NCBI GenBank assembly: GCA_001464495.1
Contig: LNDZ01000033.1
Location: 62,001-126,000 of the forward strand
Direction of reading: 5' to 3'
From: Betaproteobacteria bacterium Ga0074130
Lineage (GTDB): Bacteria; Pseudomonadota; Gammaproteobacteria; Burkholderiales; Rhodocyclaceae
DNA length: 64,000 bases
In this document: positions 39,784 through 48,997 of the stretch, piece by piece
Layout: every line of letters starts with the position of its first letter
Numbering within the stretch: the first letter of the stretch is position 1
Program-made: the position numbers and the translations under genes
The notes under the pieces: model-generated
Told to the model about the DNA's origin: nothing
Seen by the model: the letters and a program-made list of their open reading frames with translations, nothing else
Database searches by the model: none

Positions 39784-39809
39784 GCATCTGCCGCTGCCAC
39801 GGCAGATGC
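39784..39809. other. Perfect hairpin upstream of miaB
   Basis: Ten-base arms GCATCTGCCG (39784-39793) and CGGCAGATGC (39800-39809) with a six-base loop, 14 bases after the DUF3460 stop. No T-run follows on the minus strand, so it is either a weak terminator or an mRNA-stabilising structure. Confidence 0.5.
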
Positions 39810-39822
39810 TCCCCCAGCTGAT

Positions 39823-40014
39823 TTAGCCTTCGATGTCGTAGTAATACGACTTTTGCGGCACTTTCGATTCAGCATTGCGGCGCGCAGTTTCAAGATCTTG
39901 TACGCCCTTGTCCCACCACAGCGCACGGCCTTGCTTTTGCTCTTCCAGCTCCTGCGGGTTTTTCTCCATCCACTCACGCATGAATTTGGTGTGTTCGGAC
40001 TCGTAAATTGCCAT
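39823..40014 (-). CDS. DUF3460 family protein
   Basis: A 63-residue soluble protein with the DUF3460 pattern: YESEHTKFMREWMEKNP, then EEQKQGRALWWDK and a short tail. I know this family only from betaproteobacteria; its function is unknown. It starts 33 bases after the spoT stop and probably belongs to the gmk-rpoZ-spoT transcript. Composition is rich in Glu, Lys and Trp, which suggests a small helical binding protein. Confidence 0.85.
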   Translation of the reverse strand: MAIYESEHTKFMREWMEKNPQELEEQKQGRALWWDKGVQDLETARRNAESKVPQKSYYYDIEG

Positions 40015-40047
40015 TTCTGCTACTCCAATTACAGTGTTTACATCAAA

Positions 40048-42291
40048 TTATTGTTCGCGCGCACGCTGGATGCGTACGACTTCGGTCAAACGCCGCAGAC
40101 CCCGCATGATACGCGCCAAATGCTGACGATCGGTGACCTGCAGGGTGAATTGCAGGACGGAATACATGCCCTGATCGTCATCCACACTGACATTGCGAAT
40201 ATCTGAGCCATTTCCGGAAATCTCTGCGGCCACACGCGCCAGCACACCGCGGCGGTTTTCGGCAACGATGCGGATACCCACTTCGAAGAAGTGTTCGTCC
40301 TCTGGCTGCCATTCGACATCCACCCAGCCTTCACGTTCGCCACGCAGTTTTGCAATGGTTTTACAGTCGTGGGTATGCACAACAAGGCCTTGGCCTTTGC
40401 GCAAGGTACCCACAATCGGGTCGCCGGGAATCGGTCGGCAGCAACGCGCCAAGGTAACAGCCGAGCCCTCGTTGCCGCGGATCACAATCGTGGATGGCAC
40501 TCGCTCTTCGGTTCCCTCGGTGACATCCATGCCTTCGGTCAAGCGGCGCGCCACAATCGCTGGCAGCTGCTTACCGAGGCCAACTTCTGTCAGCACTTCC
40601 TGCTTCGACTTGGCGCCTGTCAGTTTGAGCAATCGCTCCCATTGGGTCGAAGCCACATCTGCCATGCCGTAACCGAAAGAGCGCAAAGCTTGGGTGAGCA
40701 AGCGCTCACCGAGCGCCACGGACTCTTCGGTGTGCTGCGTCTTAAGGAAATGGCGAATCTTCGAACGGGCACGACCACTCTTTACATACGAAAGCCAGGC
40801 CGGATTTGGGTTGAGGTTAACCGCAGTAATAATTTCTACGCGATCACCATCGGCGAGTTCGGTTCGCAACGGCATCAGTTCAAAGTTGATGCGGCAGGCG
40901 ACACAGCGATGGCCCACATCGGTATGTACCGCATAGGCAAAGTCCACTGCCGTTGCGCCACGCGGCAACACAAGAATCTTGCCCTTGGGGGTGAAGCAAT
41001 ACACCTCGCCCGGGAACAGATCCACCTTGACGTGCTCAAGGAATTCGGCGGAGTCCATCGATGAGGACTGGATATCCAGCAGGGACTGCAACCATTTATG
41101 CGTCTTCTGGTGGATTTCCGACGTGCCGCTATCGTCCTTGTACAACCAGTGCGAGGCGACACCGGCCTCGGCAACATGGTGCATTTGGCGCGTACGGATT
41201 TGCATTTCGACTGGCGTGCCGTACGGGCCAATCAAGGTGGTATGCAGGGACTGGTAGCCATTCGCCTTGGGGATGGCGATGTAATCCTTGAACTTGCCGG
41301 GTACCGGCTTGAACAGGCTGTGCAACACGCCGAGCGCCAGATAGCACTTGGGTATGTCATCAACAATGATGCGGAAACCATAGATATCTAGCACCTGCGA
41401 AAAGCTCAGGTGCTTTTCGCGCATCTTCCGATAGATGCCATAGACATGCTTCTCGCGACCCATGACATCTGCAGTGATGCCGTTGGCGGGGAGATTGTCT
41501 TTGATGCCTTCAAGAATCTTGCCCACGACTTCGCGGCGGTTGCCGCGGGCCGCCTTCACTGCGCGGTTGAGGACGCGGAAACGTGTGGGGTAAAGATGGC
41601 TGAAGGAAATTTCCTGTAGCTCGCGATACAGCTGATTCAGGCCAAGCCGATTGGCTATGGGTGCGTAGATTTCCAACGTTTCGCGCGCAACGCGGCGACG
41701 CTTATCTGGACGCACGGCATCTAGGGTGTTCAGGTTATGCAGACGATCCGAGAGCTTGATCAGGATGACGCGAACGTCGCGCGCCATGGCCAATAGCATC
41801 TTGCGGAAGTTTTCTGCCTGCGCCTCTTGCCAGGATTGATGCTCAACCTTTTCTAGCTTGGATACACCGTCAACCAAGTCGGCGGTTGCCTGTCCAAAAC
41901 GCTCAGCCAGCGCTTCCTTGGACACACCGGTGTCCTCCATGACGTCATGGAGCAGGGCTGCGCACAATGCCTGCACATCCATATGCCAGTCCGCCAGAGA
42001 CTCGGCGACAGCAAGTGGATGCGAAATATAGGGTTCACCACTTGAACGGAATTGGCCTTCATGCGCTTCGCGACTGAAGACGAAGGCTTCGGCAATTTTT
42101 TCGACTTCCTCTGGCTTCAGATAAGACGTCAGATGCGTCTTAAAGCGATTGAAGTCTTCGGTTACGTCGTCAGTGGTCTTGGCAACGGGTTTGCGTTGCT
42201 GACGGACAGCCGTATCAGCGGGCAAGCCGCCAATGGGTGGGGGCGGGGTGCCCGCTGGAAGGGGAGGTGCAACGGTGCCGCTGTATGGCAT
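40048..42291 (-). CDS. spoT: Bifunctional (p)ppGpp synthetase/hydrolase SpoT
   Basis: Makes and degrades the stringent-response alarmone. The 747 residues start with a disordered Pro-rich segment, then an HD hydrolase domain with LLHDVMEDTG (active form; RelA lacks it). The synthetase domain follows (YGFRIIVDDIPKCYLALG, then PKANGYQSLHTTL), then TGS (VYCFTPKGKILVLPRG) and a C-terminal ACT domain. Both active sites look intact. AGGGGGG lies just upstream of the start. It lies 16 bases after rpoZ, as is usual. Confidence 0.96.
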   Translation of the reverse strand: MPYSGTVAPPLPAGTPPPPIGGLPADTAVRQQRKPVAKTTDDVTEDFNRFKTHLTSYLKPEEVEKIAEAFVFSREAHEGQFRSSGEPYISHPLAVAESLADWHMDVQALCAALLHDVMEDTGVSKEALAERFGQATADLVDGVSKLEKVEHQSWQEAQAENFRKMLLAMARDVRVILIKLSDRLHNLNTLDAVRPDKRRRVARETLEIYAPIANRLGLNQLYRELQEISFSHLYPTRFRVLNRAVKAARGNRREVVGKILEGIKDNLPANGITADVMGREKHVYGIYRKMREKHLSFSQVLDIYGFRIIVDDIPKCYLALGVLHSLFKPVPGKFKDYIAIPKANGYQSLHTTLIGPYGTPVEMQIRTRQMHHVAEAGVASHWLYKDDSGTSEIHQKTHKWLQSLLDIQSSSMDSAEFLEHVKVDLFPGEVYCFTPKGKILVLPRGATAVDFAYAVHTDVGHRCVACRINFELMPLRTELADGDRVEIITAVNLNPNPAWLSYVKSGRARSKIRHFLKTQHTEESVALGERLLTQALRSFGYGMADVASTQWERLLKLTGAKSKQEVLTEVGLGKQLPAIVARRLTEGMDVTEGTEERVPSTIVIRGNEGSAVTLARCCRPIPGDPIVGTLRKGQGLVVHTHDCKTIAKLRGEREGWVDVEWQPEDEHFFEVGIRIVAENRRGVLARVAAEISGNGSDIRNVSVDDDQGMYSVLQFTLQVTDRQHLARIMRGLRRLTEVVRIQRAREQ

Positions 42292-42307
42292 ACACCCCCC
42301 TGTTCAC

Positions 42308-42514
42308 TTACGGTTGGGTACGGTTAAGAATTTCCACGCCGACCTTGCCGGCCGCGATTTCGCGCAGTGCAATCACCGTCGCCTTATCCTTGTCCGCTTC
42401 AACTTGCGGGGTGCCGCCCATGGTGATTTGGCGAGCGCGATAGGTCGCGGCCAAGGTCAGCTGAAAGCGGTTAGGGATGCGTTTGAGACAATCATCAACG
42501 GTGACACGAGCCAT
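42308..42514 (-). CDS. rpoZ: RNA polymerase omega subunit
   Basis: A 68-residue subunit that folds the beta' chain and forms part of the ppGpp-binding site 1. It starts [19 protein letters not shown] and contains YRARQI, the family signatures. It lies between gmk and spoT, the standard order, linking polymerase assembly to alarmone synthesis. Confidence 0.97.
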   Translation of the reverse strand: MARVTVDDCLKRIPNRFQLTLAATYRARQITMGGTPQVEADKDKATVIALREIAAGKVGVEILNRTQP

Positions 42515-42544
42515 GGTGTAAATCCTGGTTGGTAAATCAACTAA

Positions 42545-43159
42545 TCAATCAAGGAGCTGCGCGAAAACCTGAGGGTGCCGCGCAAGCTGGCGTGGATAGC
42601 GCAGTCTAGCCGCCCGTACCGCAGCAACCAAATCTTGCAGTGCTTCATCCAAGTCTTTGTTGATTATAGCAAAGTCAAACTCGCTCACGTGCCGCATCTC
42701 ACTAATGGCTGCTGCGAGGCGGCCTGCAATCACGGCTTCGCTATCCGTACCACGACCGCGCAGACGCTTTTCAAGCTCCTCTAGTGACGGCGGCAGGATG
42801 AAGATGCCCACTGCTTCAGGGAACTGCATACGCACTTGCTGTGCGCCCTGCCAGTCGATTTCGAGCAAGACATCACGCCCCGCGCGGATCTGTTCGGCCA
42901 GCCAAGTACGCGATGTGCCATAAAAATTGCCATGCACCTCGGCCCACTCCAGAAAGTCGCCATGTTCGCGCATCGACTGGAATGTGGCCACGTCCACAAA
43001 GTGATATTCGCGCCCATTTTGTTCGCCCGTGCGTGGCGCACGTGTGGTGTAAGAAATGGACAGGTTCACTGCTGCATCGTGTTCGAGCAGCTTGTGTACC
43101 AAGGTGGTTTTGCCTGCGCCCGAAGGGGCGGCAACGATGAAGAGACTGCCTGCAGCCAT
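42545..43159 (-). CDS. gmk: Guanylate kinase
   Basis: Phosphorylates GMP to GDP. The 204 residues start AAGSLFIVAAPSGAGKTTLV, whose APSGAGKTT is the P-loop. SISYTTRAPRTGEQNGREYHFVD binds GMP (in parts). The lid region is EWAEVHGNFYGTSR. The ATG at 43159 fits the family; an in-frame start nine bases upstream is possible. First gene of gmk-rpoZ-spoT. Confidence 0.97.
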   Translation of the reverse strand: MAAGSLFIVAAPSGAGKTTLVHKLLEHDAAVNLSISYTTRAPRTGEQNGREYHFVDVATFQSMREHGDFLEWAEVHGNFYGTSRTWLAEQIRAGRDVLLEIDWQGAQQVRMQFPEAVGIFILPPSLEELEKRLRGRGTDSEAVIAGRLAAAISEMRHVSEFDFAIINKDLDEALQDLVAAVRAARLRYPRQLARHPQVFAQLLD

Positions 43160-43282
43160 GACAAACACTTGATATTGGATGCCCTTATCCTACACCGCGA
43201 CTGCAGGTAAAATGCGCGGCCGGTGAAAAAACAGGGGGTTCTTCCTTTGTCCGGTGCTGAATAACCTTATTGGAGCATCAAC

Positions 43283-43891
43283 GTGCAAATCGTCTGCCTT
43301 GACCTTGAAGGCGTGCTGGTTCCGGAAATCTGGATCGAATTCGCTAACCGCACCGGCATCACCGAATTACGTCGCACCACGCGCGACGAACCGAACTACG
43401 ACACGCTGATGAAGTTTCGGCTTGATCTGCTGTCCAAGCACAAGCTTGGTCTGCCCGACATTCAGAAGGTCATTGCCGAGATGGGCCCAATGGCGGGCGC
43501 CAAAGATTTTCTGGATGACTTGCGCCAGCAATTCCAAGTAATCATCCTGTCAGACACGTTCTATGAGTTTGCAATGCCACTCATGCAACAACTGGGCATG
43601 CCCGCGCTCTTCTGCCACAAGCTTGAGGCTGACAACAGCGGCATGCTGGTGAACTACCACCTACGTATGCCCAATCAAAAGAAGGAAGCCGTTCAGCGTT
43701 TTAAAGAGCTGCAGTTCAAGGTGATTGCTGCGGGCGATTCCTACAATGACACGGCCATGCTTGGCGAAGCGCATGCAGGCATTTTGTTCCATCCGCCCGA
43801 GAATGTAATCCGAGAGTTCCCACAGTTCCCGGTGACCATGAATTACGCAGAACTCAAAGCAGAGATTCTCAAAGCCTCGGCACGCATCTGA
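43283..43891 (+). CDS. thrH: Bifunctional phosphoserine phosphatase/homoserine phosphotransferase ThrH
   Basis: A 202-residue HAD enzyme. It starts with GTG at 43283, with TTGGAG a few bases upstream. The nucleophile motif is CLDLEGVLVPE, a form particular to ThrH (SerB has DxDST). ILSDTFYEF is motif II and AAGDSYNDTAML is motif IV. ThrH of Pseudomonas dephosphorylates phosphoserine and can pass the phosphate to homoserine, bypassing ThrB. It is convergent with amtB and shares a terminator with it. Confidence 0.93.
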   Translation: MQIVCLDLEGVLVPEIWIEFANRTGITELRRTTRDEPNYDTLMKFRLDLLSKHKLGLPDIQKVIAEMGPMAGAKDFLDDLRQQFQVIILSDTFYEFAMPLMQQLGMPALFCHKLEADNSGMLVNYHLRMPNQKKEAVQRFKELQFKVIAAGDSYNDTAMLGEAHAGILFHPPENVIREFPQFPVTMNYAELKAEILKASARI

Positions 43892-43911
43892 TGTAATCAG
43901 CTGGATTGGCA

Positions 43912-43947
43912 AACAAAAAGGGCATCCAGATGGATGCCCTTTTTGTT
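43912..43947. terminator. Bidirectional terminator, thrH / amtB
   Basis: A perfect 16-base stem (43912-43927 with 43932-43947) around an AGAT loop. It ends in five T on each strand, so it can stop transcripts from thrH and from the convergent amtB. Confidence 0.95.
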
Positions 43948-43983
43948 GTGCGGCCCCGAGTCGCCTCGGGGCTTGACCACGAT

Positions 43984-45441
43984 TTAGCTGTGGTAGGCAG
44001 ACTCACCGTGTGAGGTGATGTCCAGACCTTCGCGCTCTTCATCTTCAGCCACACGCAGACCGACAAACATGTCGACCAGTTTGTAGGAAATAAAGGCAAC
44101 AACGGCCGACCAAACGATGGTCACACCCACACCAGTGGCCTGAATCATAACTTGACCAACGATGTCGTAATCTGGTGCCACAGCATTAGCGACATAATCG
44201 TAGATACCAACGCCGCCAAGTTCTGGAGCAGCAAACACACCGGTCAGCAGTGCGCCGATGATGCCGCCCACGCCATGCACGCCGAAGACATCAAGCGAGT
44301 CATCTGCGCCGAGCAGCTTCTTCAGACCATTCACAGCCCACAGGCAGACCACACCAGCCACCAGACCGATGATCAGAGCACCACTGATGCCAACGAAACC
44401 AGCAGCCGGGGTGATGGCAACCAGACCTGCAACCGCACCGGAAGCAGCGCCGAGCATTGATGGCTTACCCTTGAACAACCATTCAGCAATGATCCAGCTC
44501 AAAGTTGCACCTGCGGTAGCAATCCAGGTGTTGGCGAAGGCCAGTGCAGCACCACCGCTTGCCTCCAGACCGGAGCCAGCGTTGAAGCCAAACCAACCAA
44601 ACCACAGCAGGGAAGCGCCAACCATCGTGAAGGTCAGGGAGTGTGGTGCAAACGAATCCTTGCCGTAGCCAAGACGCTTGCCAACAACCCAAGCACCGAC
44701 CAAACCAGCAACAGCCGCATTGATATGCACAACTGTACCGCCGGCATAATCAAGCGCGCCATGTTGGAACAGCCAACCGGCGGTTGCGCCAGCAGCAGCG
44801 GCAGCATCAGCAGTGGTGTAGGCATCTGGGCCTGCCCAGTACCACACCATGTGAGCCATCGGCAGGTAGCTGAAGGTGAACCACAGGATTGCAAACAGAA
44901 GCACTGCGGAGAACTTGATACGTTCAGCAAATGCGCCGAGGATCAAGCCAACGGTGATAGCTGCGAATGCGCCCTGGAAAGCTACAAAACCCAGTTCAGG
45001 AATCACAACGCCCTTGCTGAAGGTTGCGGTGATGCTGGAAGCATCCATACCCTTGAGGAAGAGCTTGTCCAAGCTACCGAAGAAGGCATTTCCTTCGGTG
45101 AAGGCCACGCTGTAGCCGTACACAACCCACAGTACGCTGATTAGCGAGAAAACAGTGAACACTTGCATCAGCACTGACAGCATGTTCTTACTACGGACAA
45201 GACCGCCGTAGAACAGGGCCAGACCTGGAATAGACATCAGGATGACCAGTGCAGTACAAATCAACAACCATGCGGTATCGCCTTTATCTGGCACCGGAGC
45301 GGCGGCAGGTGCAGCAGCATCAGCTGCAGGGGCGGCTGCGGCCGTAACTGCGGGTGCGTCAGCGGGCTTTTCATCAGCGAAGGCAACGCCAGCAAAGCTA
45401 AGTGTCAGCGTAGCCATCAGGATGGCAAAGAATTTTTTCAT
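43984..45441 (-). CDS. amtB: Ammonium transporter AmtB
   Basis: An inner-membrane channel for ammonium. The 485 residues start with a signal peptide (VAFA cleavage) and an Ala/Pro-rich linker. Eleven transmembrane helices follow. Conserved segments include ALFYGGLVRSKNMLSVLMQ, the LWFTFSYLPMAHMVWYWAG region, GGTVVHINAAVAGLVGAWV with the first pore histidine, and DVFGVHGVGGIIGALLTGVF with the second. It lies 12 bases downstream of glnK, so the PII protein and its target are made together. Confidence 0.97.
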   Translation of the reverse strand: MKKFFAILMATLTLSFAGVAFADEKPADAPAVTAAAAPAADAAAPAAAPVPDKGDTAWLLICTALVILMSIPGLALFYGGLVRSKNMLSVLMQVFTVFSLISVLWVVYGYSVAFTEGNAFFGSLDKLFLKGMDASSITATFSKGVVIPELGFVAFQGAFAAITVGLILGAFAERIKFSAVLLFAILWFTFSYLPMAHMVWYWAGPDAYTTADAAAAAGATAGWLFQHGALDYAGGTVVHINAAVAGLVGAWVVGKRLGYGKDSFAPHSLTFTMVGASLLWFGWFGFNAGSGLEASGGAALAFANTWIATAGATLSWIIAEWLFKGKPSMLGAASGAVAGLVAITPAAGFVGISGALIIGLVAGVVCLWAVNGLKKLLGADDSLDVFGVHGVGGIIGALLTGVFAAPELGGVGIYDYVANAVAPDYDIVGQVMIQATGVGVTIVWSAVVAFISYKLVDMFVGLRVAEDEEREGLDITSHGESAYHS

Positions 45442-45453
45442 GTGCGATTCTCC

Positions 45454-45870
<417 letters not shown>

Positions 45871-46728
45871 TTAGAACGTCTTGGTGAACGACAGAATCGC
45901 GGTGCCGCGGCTCACATCCTTGAAGTTGATATTGCTGGTGCCGCCAGGAACGTAAGTACTCCAGCAGTACGCGCTAGTACCGCCAGCTTGGGTGCAGGTA
46001 CCCTTGTTGTCAGTATCCGAGTAAGCCAGACCAACCACACCAAAGCCTACATCCTTGGTCACGCCAATCTTCCAGTCCACATAGGAAGCATCAGTGGCAC
46101 CGCTTGCGATGTAGTTGTTAACTTCTTGCTTACCAACATGGCCGTTGATACCCCAGCCGTTGCCCAGATCGTAGGCAGCATTCAGTTCAAGGTAGTTCGA
46201 ACCGCGGGTATTGACGTTGGTGTTGGTGCCAGTAGCGCCGCCGTACCAACCAACGAAGTGGTCAGAAACAGTGTGCGAGTACTTAACCGTCAGCCACTTC
46301 CACGACAGTGCGCCGTAAACTTCTACGGTGTCAGCCTTGGCAGAAGCGTTTGCAATAGTGTCCTTCGAACCTGGGTAGTTGTAGGAGATCACGCCCACGT
46401 CGTAGCCGAAGTCGGTCTTACCGATGGTGTTCTTGAAACCAGCGTACAGATCGATTTCGGTCGGGACGCTACGTGCTTGTGCGTCACCCACCCAGCTGAT
46501 GCTGGACAGCCACGTACCAGCGTACAGGCCGCTGGAATGCGAGTAATCGAAACCGCCTTGAATGGCTGGCTTACCCTTGGTCTGGCTGATACCACGGAAA
46601 ACATAGTCACTCACCACACCGACGTTAGCGGTGAAAGTGTGCGGGGAGGTAGCGGTGGCTTGGGCCAGAACAACACCCGGAGCAACCAGAGCGCCTGCAA
46701 CAGCAGCGGCAATCAAAGTCTTCTTCAT
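45871..46728 (-). CDS. TorF family putative porin (TIGR02001)
   Basis: A 285-residue outer-membrane beta-barrel. The signal peptide ends GVVLAQ. The next block TANVGVVSDYVFRGISQTKGKPAIQGG, in parts, is the mark of the TIGR02001/TorF-type family, and the protein ends in Phe, as outer-membrane barrels do. GGAG lies nine bases before the ATG. The sigma-54 promoter and NtrC-like sites upstream suggest it is made under nitrogen limitation. It may admit ammonium or small nitrogen compounds to the periplasm for AmtB; that role is inference. Confidence 0.88.
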   Translation of the reverse strand: MKKTLIAAAVAGALVAPGVVLAQATATSPHTFTANVGVVSDYVFRGISQTKGKPAIQGGFDYSHSSGLYAGTWLSSISWVGDAQARSVPTEIDLYAGFKNTIGKTDFGYDVGVISYNYPGSKDTIANASAKADTVEVYGALSWKWLTVKYSHTVSDHFVGWYGGATGTNTNVNTRGSNYLELNAAYDLGNGWGINGHVGKQEVNNYIASGATDASYVDWKIGVTKDVGFGVVGLAYSDTDNKGTCTQAGGTSAYCWSTYVPGGTSNINFKDVSRGTAILSFTKTF

Positions 46729-46773
46729 TTATTTAATCTCCAATTGGAAAAGGCAAACCTGCGTCCGTCTTAA

Positions 46774-46789
46774 TGCACAAGCTGTGCCA
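46774..46789 (-). promoter_or_regulatory. Sigma-54 promoter of porin-glnK-amtB
   Basis: On the minus strand the 16-mer reads TGGCACAGCTTGTGCA. It matches the sigma-54 consensus (TGGCAC, five bases, TTGCA) with one mismatch, and the GG and GC pairs are exactly ten bases apart. The start site would be near 46763, about 35 bases before the ATG. Confidence 0.82.
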
Positions 46790-46852
46790 GGTTTATAAAC
46801 CTAATAAAAAACAGGTGCCTACGGAGAATTTGTCAGACTTTCCACGACACGA

Positions 46853-46869
46853 TGCACTGTGATGTGGCA
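46853..46869. promoter_or_regulatory. Weaker NtrC-like site
   Basis: TGCACTGTGATGTGGCA. The left half matches the NtrC consensus TGCAC exactly; the right half is imperfect. It is centred about 100 bases upstream of the predicted start site and 31 bases from the stronger site. Confidence 0.5.
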
Positions 46870-46883
46870 TTTAATTTCCCCGA

Positions 46884-46900
46884 TGCACCAACTACGTGCA
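46884..46900. promoter_or_regulatory. NtrC-like site upstream of the sigma-54 promoter
   Basis: TGCACCAACTACGTGCA, a 17-base inverted repeat with perfect TGCAC/GTGCA ends and the correct spacing for NtrC. Its centre lies about 130 bases upstream of the predicted start, a normal enhancer distance. Confidence 0.72.
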
Positions 46901-46974
46901 AAATTGGCTAGAACTTGCAGAAAATTTTTGCGTGCTAAACTTTCAACACACTGACAAATCTAGGGTTTCCTGCC

Positions 46975-47217
46975 ATGCCGCCGATTGACCATACGCTACT
47001 CAACGACATTTCCAGCAAGCTAAGTGCGCTTATTGCGAACGGCCCACTGCAGGATGTTGAAAAAAACATGAAAACTGTGCTCAGCAGCGCTTTTTCACGG
47101 CTGGATTTGGTGACGCGGGAAGAGTTTGATGTGCAGCGCGAAGTGCTTGCCCGCACCCGCGCTAAGCTGGAAACGCTGGAAGCGCGTATTGCCGAGCTAG
47201 AAGCTGGGCGCAAGTAA
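46975..47217 (+). CDS. ubiK: Ubiquinone biosynthesis accessory factor UbiK
   Basis: An 80-residue helical protein (BMFP/YqiC family) that helps assemble the ubiquinone-synthesis complex. Residues ~1-40 form an amphipathic region ([22 protein letters not shown], in parts). The C-terminal half ([19 protein letters not shown]) is a trimeric coiled coil. Length fits. Its upstream region is shared with the porin promoter. Confidence 0.92.
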   Translation: MPPIDHTLLNDISSKLSALIANGPLQDVEKNMKTVLSSAFSRLDLVTREEFDVQREVLARTRAKLETLEARIAELEAGRK

Positions 47218-47263
47218 GATAAAGACCGGCGCAACAAGCGCTCACTTGAAGCACCTCCGCTGA

Positions 47264-47296
47264 AACCACCTTGGGCGCGCCCCTCAGGTGGTTTTT
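47264..47296 (+). terminator. Terminator of ubiK
   Basis: Arms AACCACCT (47264-47271) and AGGTGGTT (47286-47293) with an inner GC palindrome, followed by a T-run. It ends four bases before the -35 box of the next promoter. Confidence 0.85.
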
Positions 47297-47299
47297 TAT

Positions 47300-47329
47300 T
47301 TGACATTTAGTTCGTGCTAGAACTATATT
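47300..47329 (+). promoter_or_regulatory. Sigma-70 promoter of the marR operon
   Basis: TTGACA at 47300-47305 and TATATT at 47324-47329, with an 18-base spacer. Both operator palindromes lie across the spacer and the -10 box, so a bound repressor would block the polymerase. Confidence 0.75.
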
Positions 47330-47345
47330 GTTCGCGTCCGAACTA
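47308..47345. promoter_or_regulatory. Tandem MarR operator
   Basis: Two palindromes of the same design: TAGTTC-6-GAACTA at 47308-47325 and TTGTTC-6-GAACTA at 47328-47345. They are exactly 20 bases apart, about two helical turns, so two dimers could bind the same face. Recognition by the MarR protein downstream is inferred from position. Confidence 0.72.
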
Positions 47346-47397
47346 AATAGTTGGGCTGTTTCTCACTGTCCCAATTGGTTTGCATCACTCACGCCCT

Positions 47398-47838
47398 ATG
47401 TCCGCCAAGTCCTTGCCTGTCATTCGCGAACTGGTTCGCTGCTACCAAGCCTTCGAGGCCGTGGGGGGAGCGCACATCCGCACCATGGGCTTAACGCCAC
47501 CGCAGTTCGACATCATTGCGACGCTGGGCAACACGCCCGGCATGCGCTTCAAGGAGCTGGGTGAAAAAACGCTGGTCACCAAAGGCACGCTGACCGGCAT
47601 TGTTGATCGCCTGACCGAAAAAGGTTTTGTACGCCGCGTAGCATCTCCCACCGATGGCCGCAGCCAGATCGTTCAGCTCACCCCGGCGGGCGAAGCCTTG
47701 TTCGCTGAGGTATTTCCAGCGCAGCTGAATCACATGGATGAGGTGCTGGGTGGCGTAGATGTTGAACGCATGGCCGCATTGCAACGCGAGCTGCATTACT
47801 TGCGCAAAATCCTTGAAGAGAAGGGGCGCGCACCATGA
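47398..47838 (+). CDS. MarR family transcriptional regulator
   Basis: A 146-residue winged-helix repressor. The recognition helix region is KTLVTKGTLTGIVDRLTEKG and the wing is VRRVASPTDGRSQIVQLT (in parts); the DGRS loop is a MarR hallmark. The start at 47398 follows a leader of about 60 bases. It overlaps the cytochrome gene by four bases (ATGA), so the regulator and its target are made together. The ligand is unknown; the cytochrome b561 and YceI partners suggest oxidative, alkaline or quinone stress. Confidence 0.93.
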   Translation: MSAKSLPVIRELVRCYQAFEAVGGAHIRTMGLTPPQFDIIATLGNTPGMRFKELGEKTLVTKGTLTGIVDRLTEKGFVRRVASPTDGRSQIVQLTPAGEALFAEVFPAQLNHMDEVLGGVDVERMAALQRELHYLRKILEEKGRAP

Positions 47839-48368
47839 TTGAGCGCTATACGCGAACGGCGATGTTGTTGCATTGGCTGATCGCTATGCTCATTCTCGGC
47901 TTGTTCGGGCTAGGTATCTACATGGCCGATCTGCCACTGTCGCCGCAAAAGCTTAAGTTCTACAGCTATCACAAATGGGCCGGTGTCTCGGTCTTTCTGC
48001 TGGTGTGGGTGCGTATTCTGTGGCGCATCAAACATGCACCGCCAGCACTTCCGGCCTCGCAACCACATTGGCAGCAGCTGGCAGCGCATGCGGGTCATGG
48101 TCTGCTGTATGTATTGATGATTGCTGCGCCAGTATCAGGGTGGTTGATGAGCTCGGCGCACGGCTTCACGACCGTGTGGTTTGGCGTATTGCCCTTACCT
48201 GATCTGATTGGCAAAGATCTTGAGCTCGCGGCTACGCTCAAACTCGTGCATCGCTATCTGAACTACAGTTTCCTCGCCGTTGTCATAGGTCACGCGCTGG
48301 TAGCAATCAAGCACCAGTGGGTGGATAGTGACGGTACTTTGAACCGCATGCTGCCCAGTCATCATTAA
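47835..48368 (+). CDS. Cytochrome b561
   Basis: A 177-residue inner-membrane dihaem cytochrome of the CybB type. It has four transmembrane helices with haem-ligand histidines: MLLHWLIAMLILG (helix 1), YHKWAGVSVFLLVWVRILWR (helix 2), AAHAGHGLLYVLMIAAPVSGW (helix 3, in parts) and VIGHALVAIKHQW (helix 4). It oxidises quinol; the E. coli protein is a superoxide:ubiquinone oxidoreductase. Pairing with YceI genes is common. Confidence 0.93.
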   Translation: MIERYTRTAMLLHWLIAMLILGLFGLGIYMADLPLSPQKLKFYSYHKWAGVSVFLLVWVRILWRIKHAPPALPASQPHWQQLAAHAGHGLLYVLMIAAPVSGWLMSSAHGFTTVWFGVLPLPDLIGKDLELAATLKLVHRYLNYSFLAVVIGHALVAIKHQWVDSDGTLNRMLPSHH

Positions 48369-48381
48369 CCGGAGTCTCTGC

Positions 48382-48960
48382 ATGAAACGTAGCCCCCTGC
48401 TGTTGCTATTACTTGCCACCCTCGGCACTTCAAGTGCCTTCGCGGTGGAGTACACCACCGTCATACCGGAGAAGAGCAAGATCACCTTCACCTCCAAACA
48501 AATGGGCGTGCCGGTGGATGGCAAGTTTGGCAAGTTCACCGCCACATTGAACTTCGATCCAGCCAAACCAGAAGCCGCCAAGGCGCAGATCGAAATTGAT
48601 CTCGCCAGCGTGGATGCCGGCAGCAAGGAAGCCAATGACGAAGTCATCAGCAAGGGCTGGTTCAACGTCAAGGAATTCCCCAAAGCACGCTTTGTTTCCA
48701 CCAGCGTCAAGTCTGTCGGCGGTAGCCGCTACGAAGCACGTGGCCAAATGAGCATCAAGGGCAAGACACGCGACATGACCATCGCCTTCAGCTATCGCCC
48801 CGCTGGCGTTAACGCCGTGTTCGAAGGCCTGCTGCCACTACAACGGACCCAGTTCGGTATTGGCGAAGGTGCCTGGGGCGACACATCCGTCGTCGCCGAT
48901 GAAGTCCCCATCAAGTTTCGCCTAACTGCCAGTCAAGCTATTGCCACACCCAAGAAGTAA
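48382..48960 (+). CDS. YceI family periplasmic protein (first copy)
   Basis: A 192-residue exported lipocalin-like protein that binds a long isoprenoid. The signal peptide ends SAFA. The body shows the family strands ITFTSKQMGVPVDGKFGKF and IEIDLASVDAGSKEAND, and VKSVGGSRYEARGQMSIKG. It differs clearly from the second copy that follows, so the two are old paralogues rather than a recent duplication. It starts 13 bases after the cytochrome gene. Confidence 0.92.
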   Translation: MKRSPLLLLLLATLGTSSAFAVEYTTVIPEKSKITFTSKQMGVPVDGKFGKFTATLNFDPAKPEAAKAQIEIDLASVDAGSKEANDEVISKGWFNVKEFPKARFVSTSVKSVGGSRYEARGQMSIKGKTRDMTIAFSYRPAGVNAVFEGLLPLQRTQFGIGEGAWGDTSVVADEVPIKFRLTASQAIATPKK

Positions 48961-48997
48961 TTAAGTACCTCACTCGCATCACCACCCGGAGATTTCC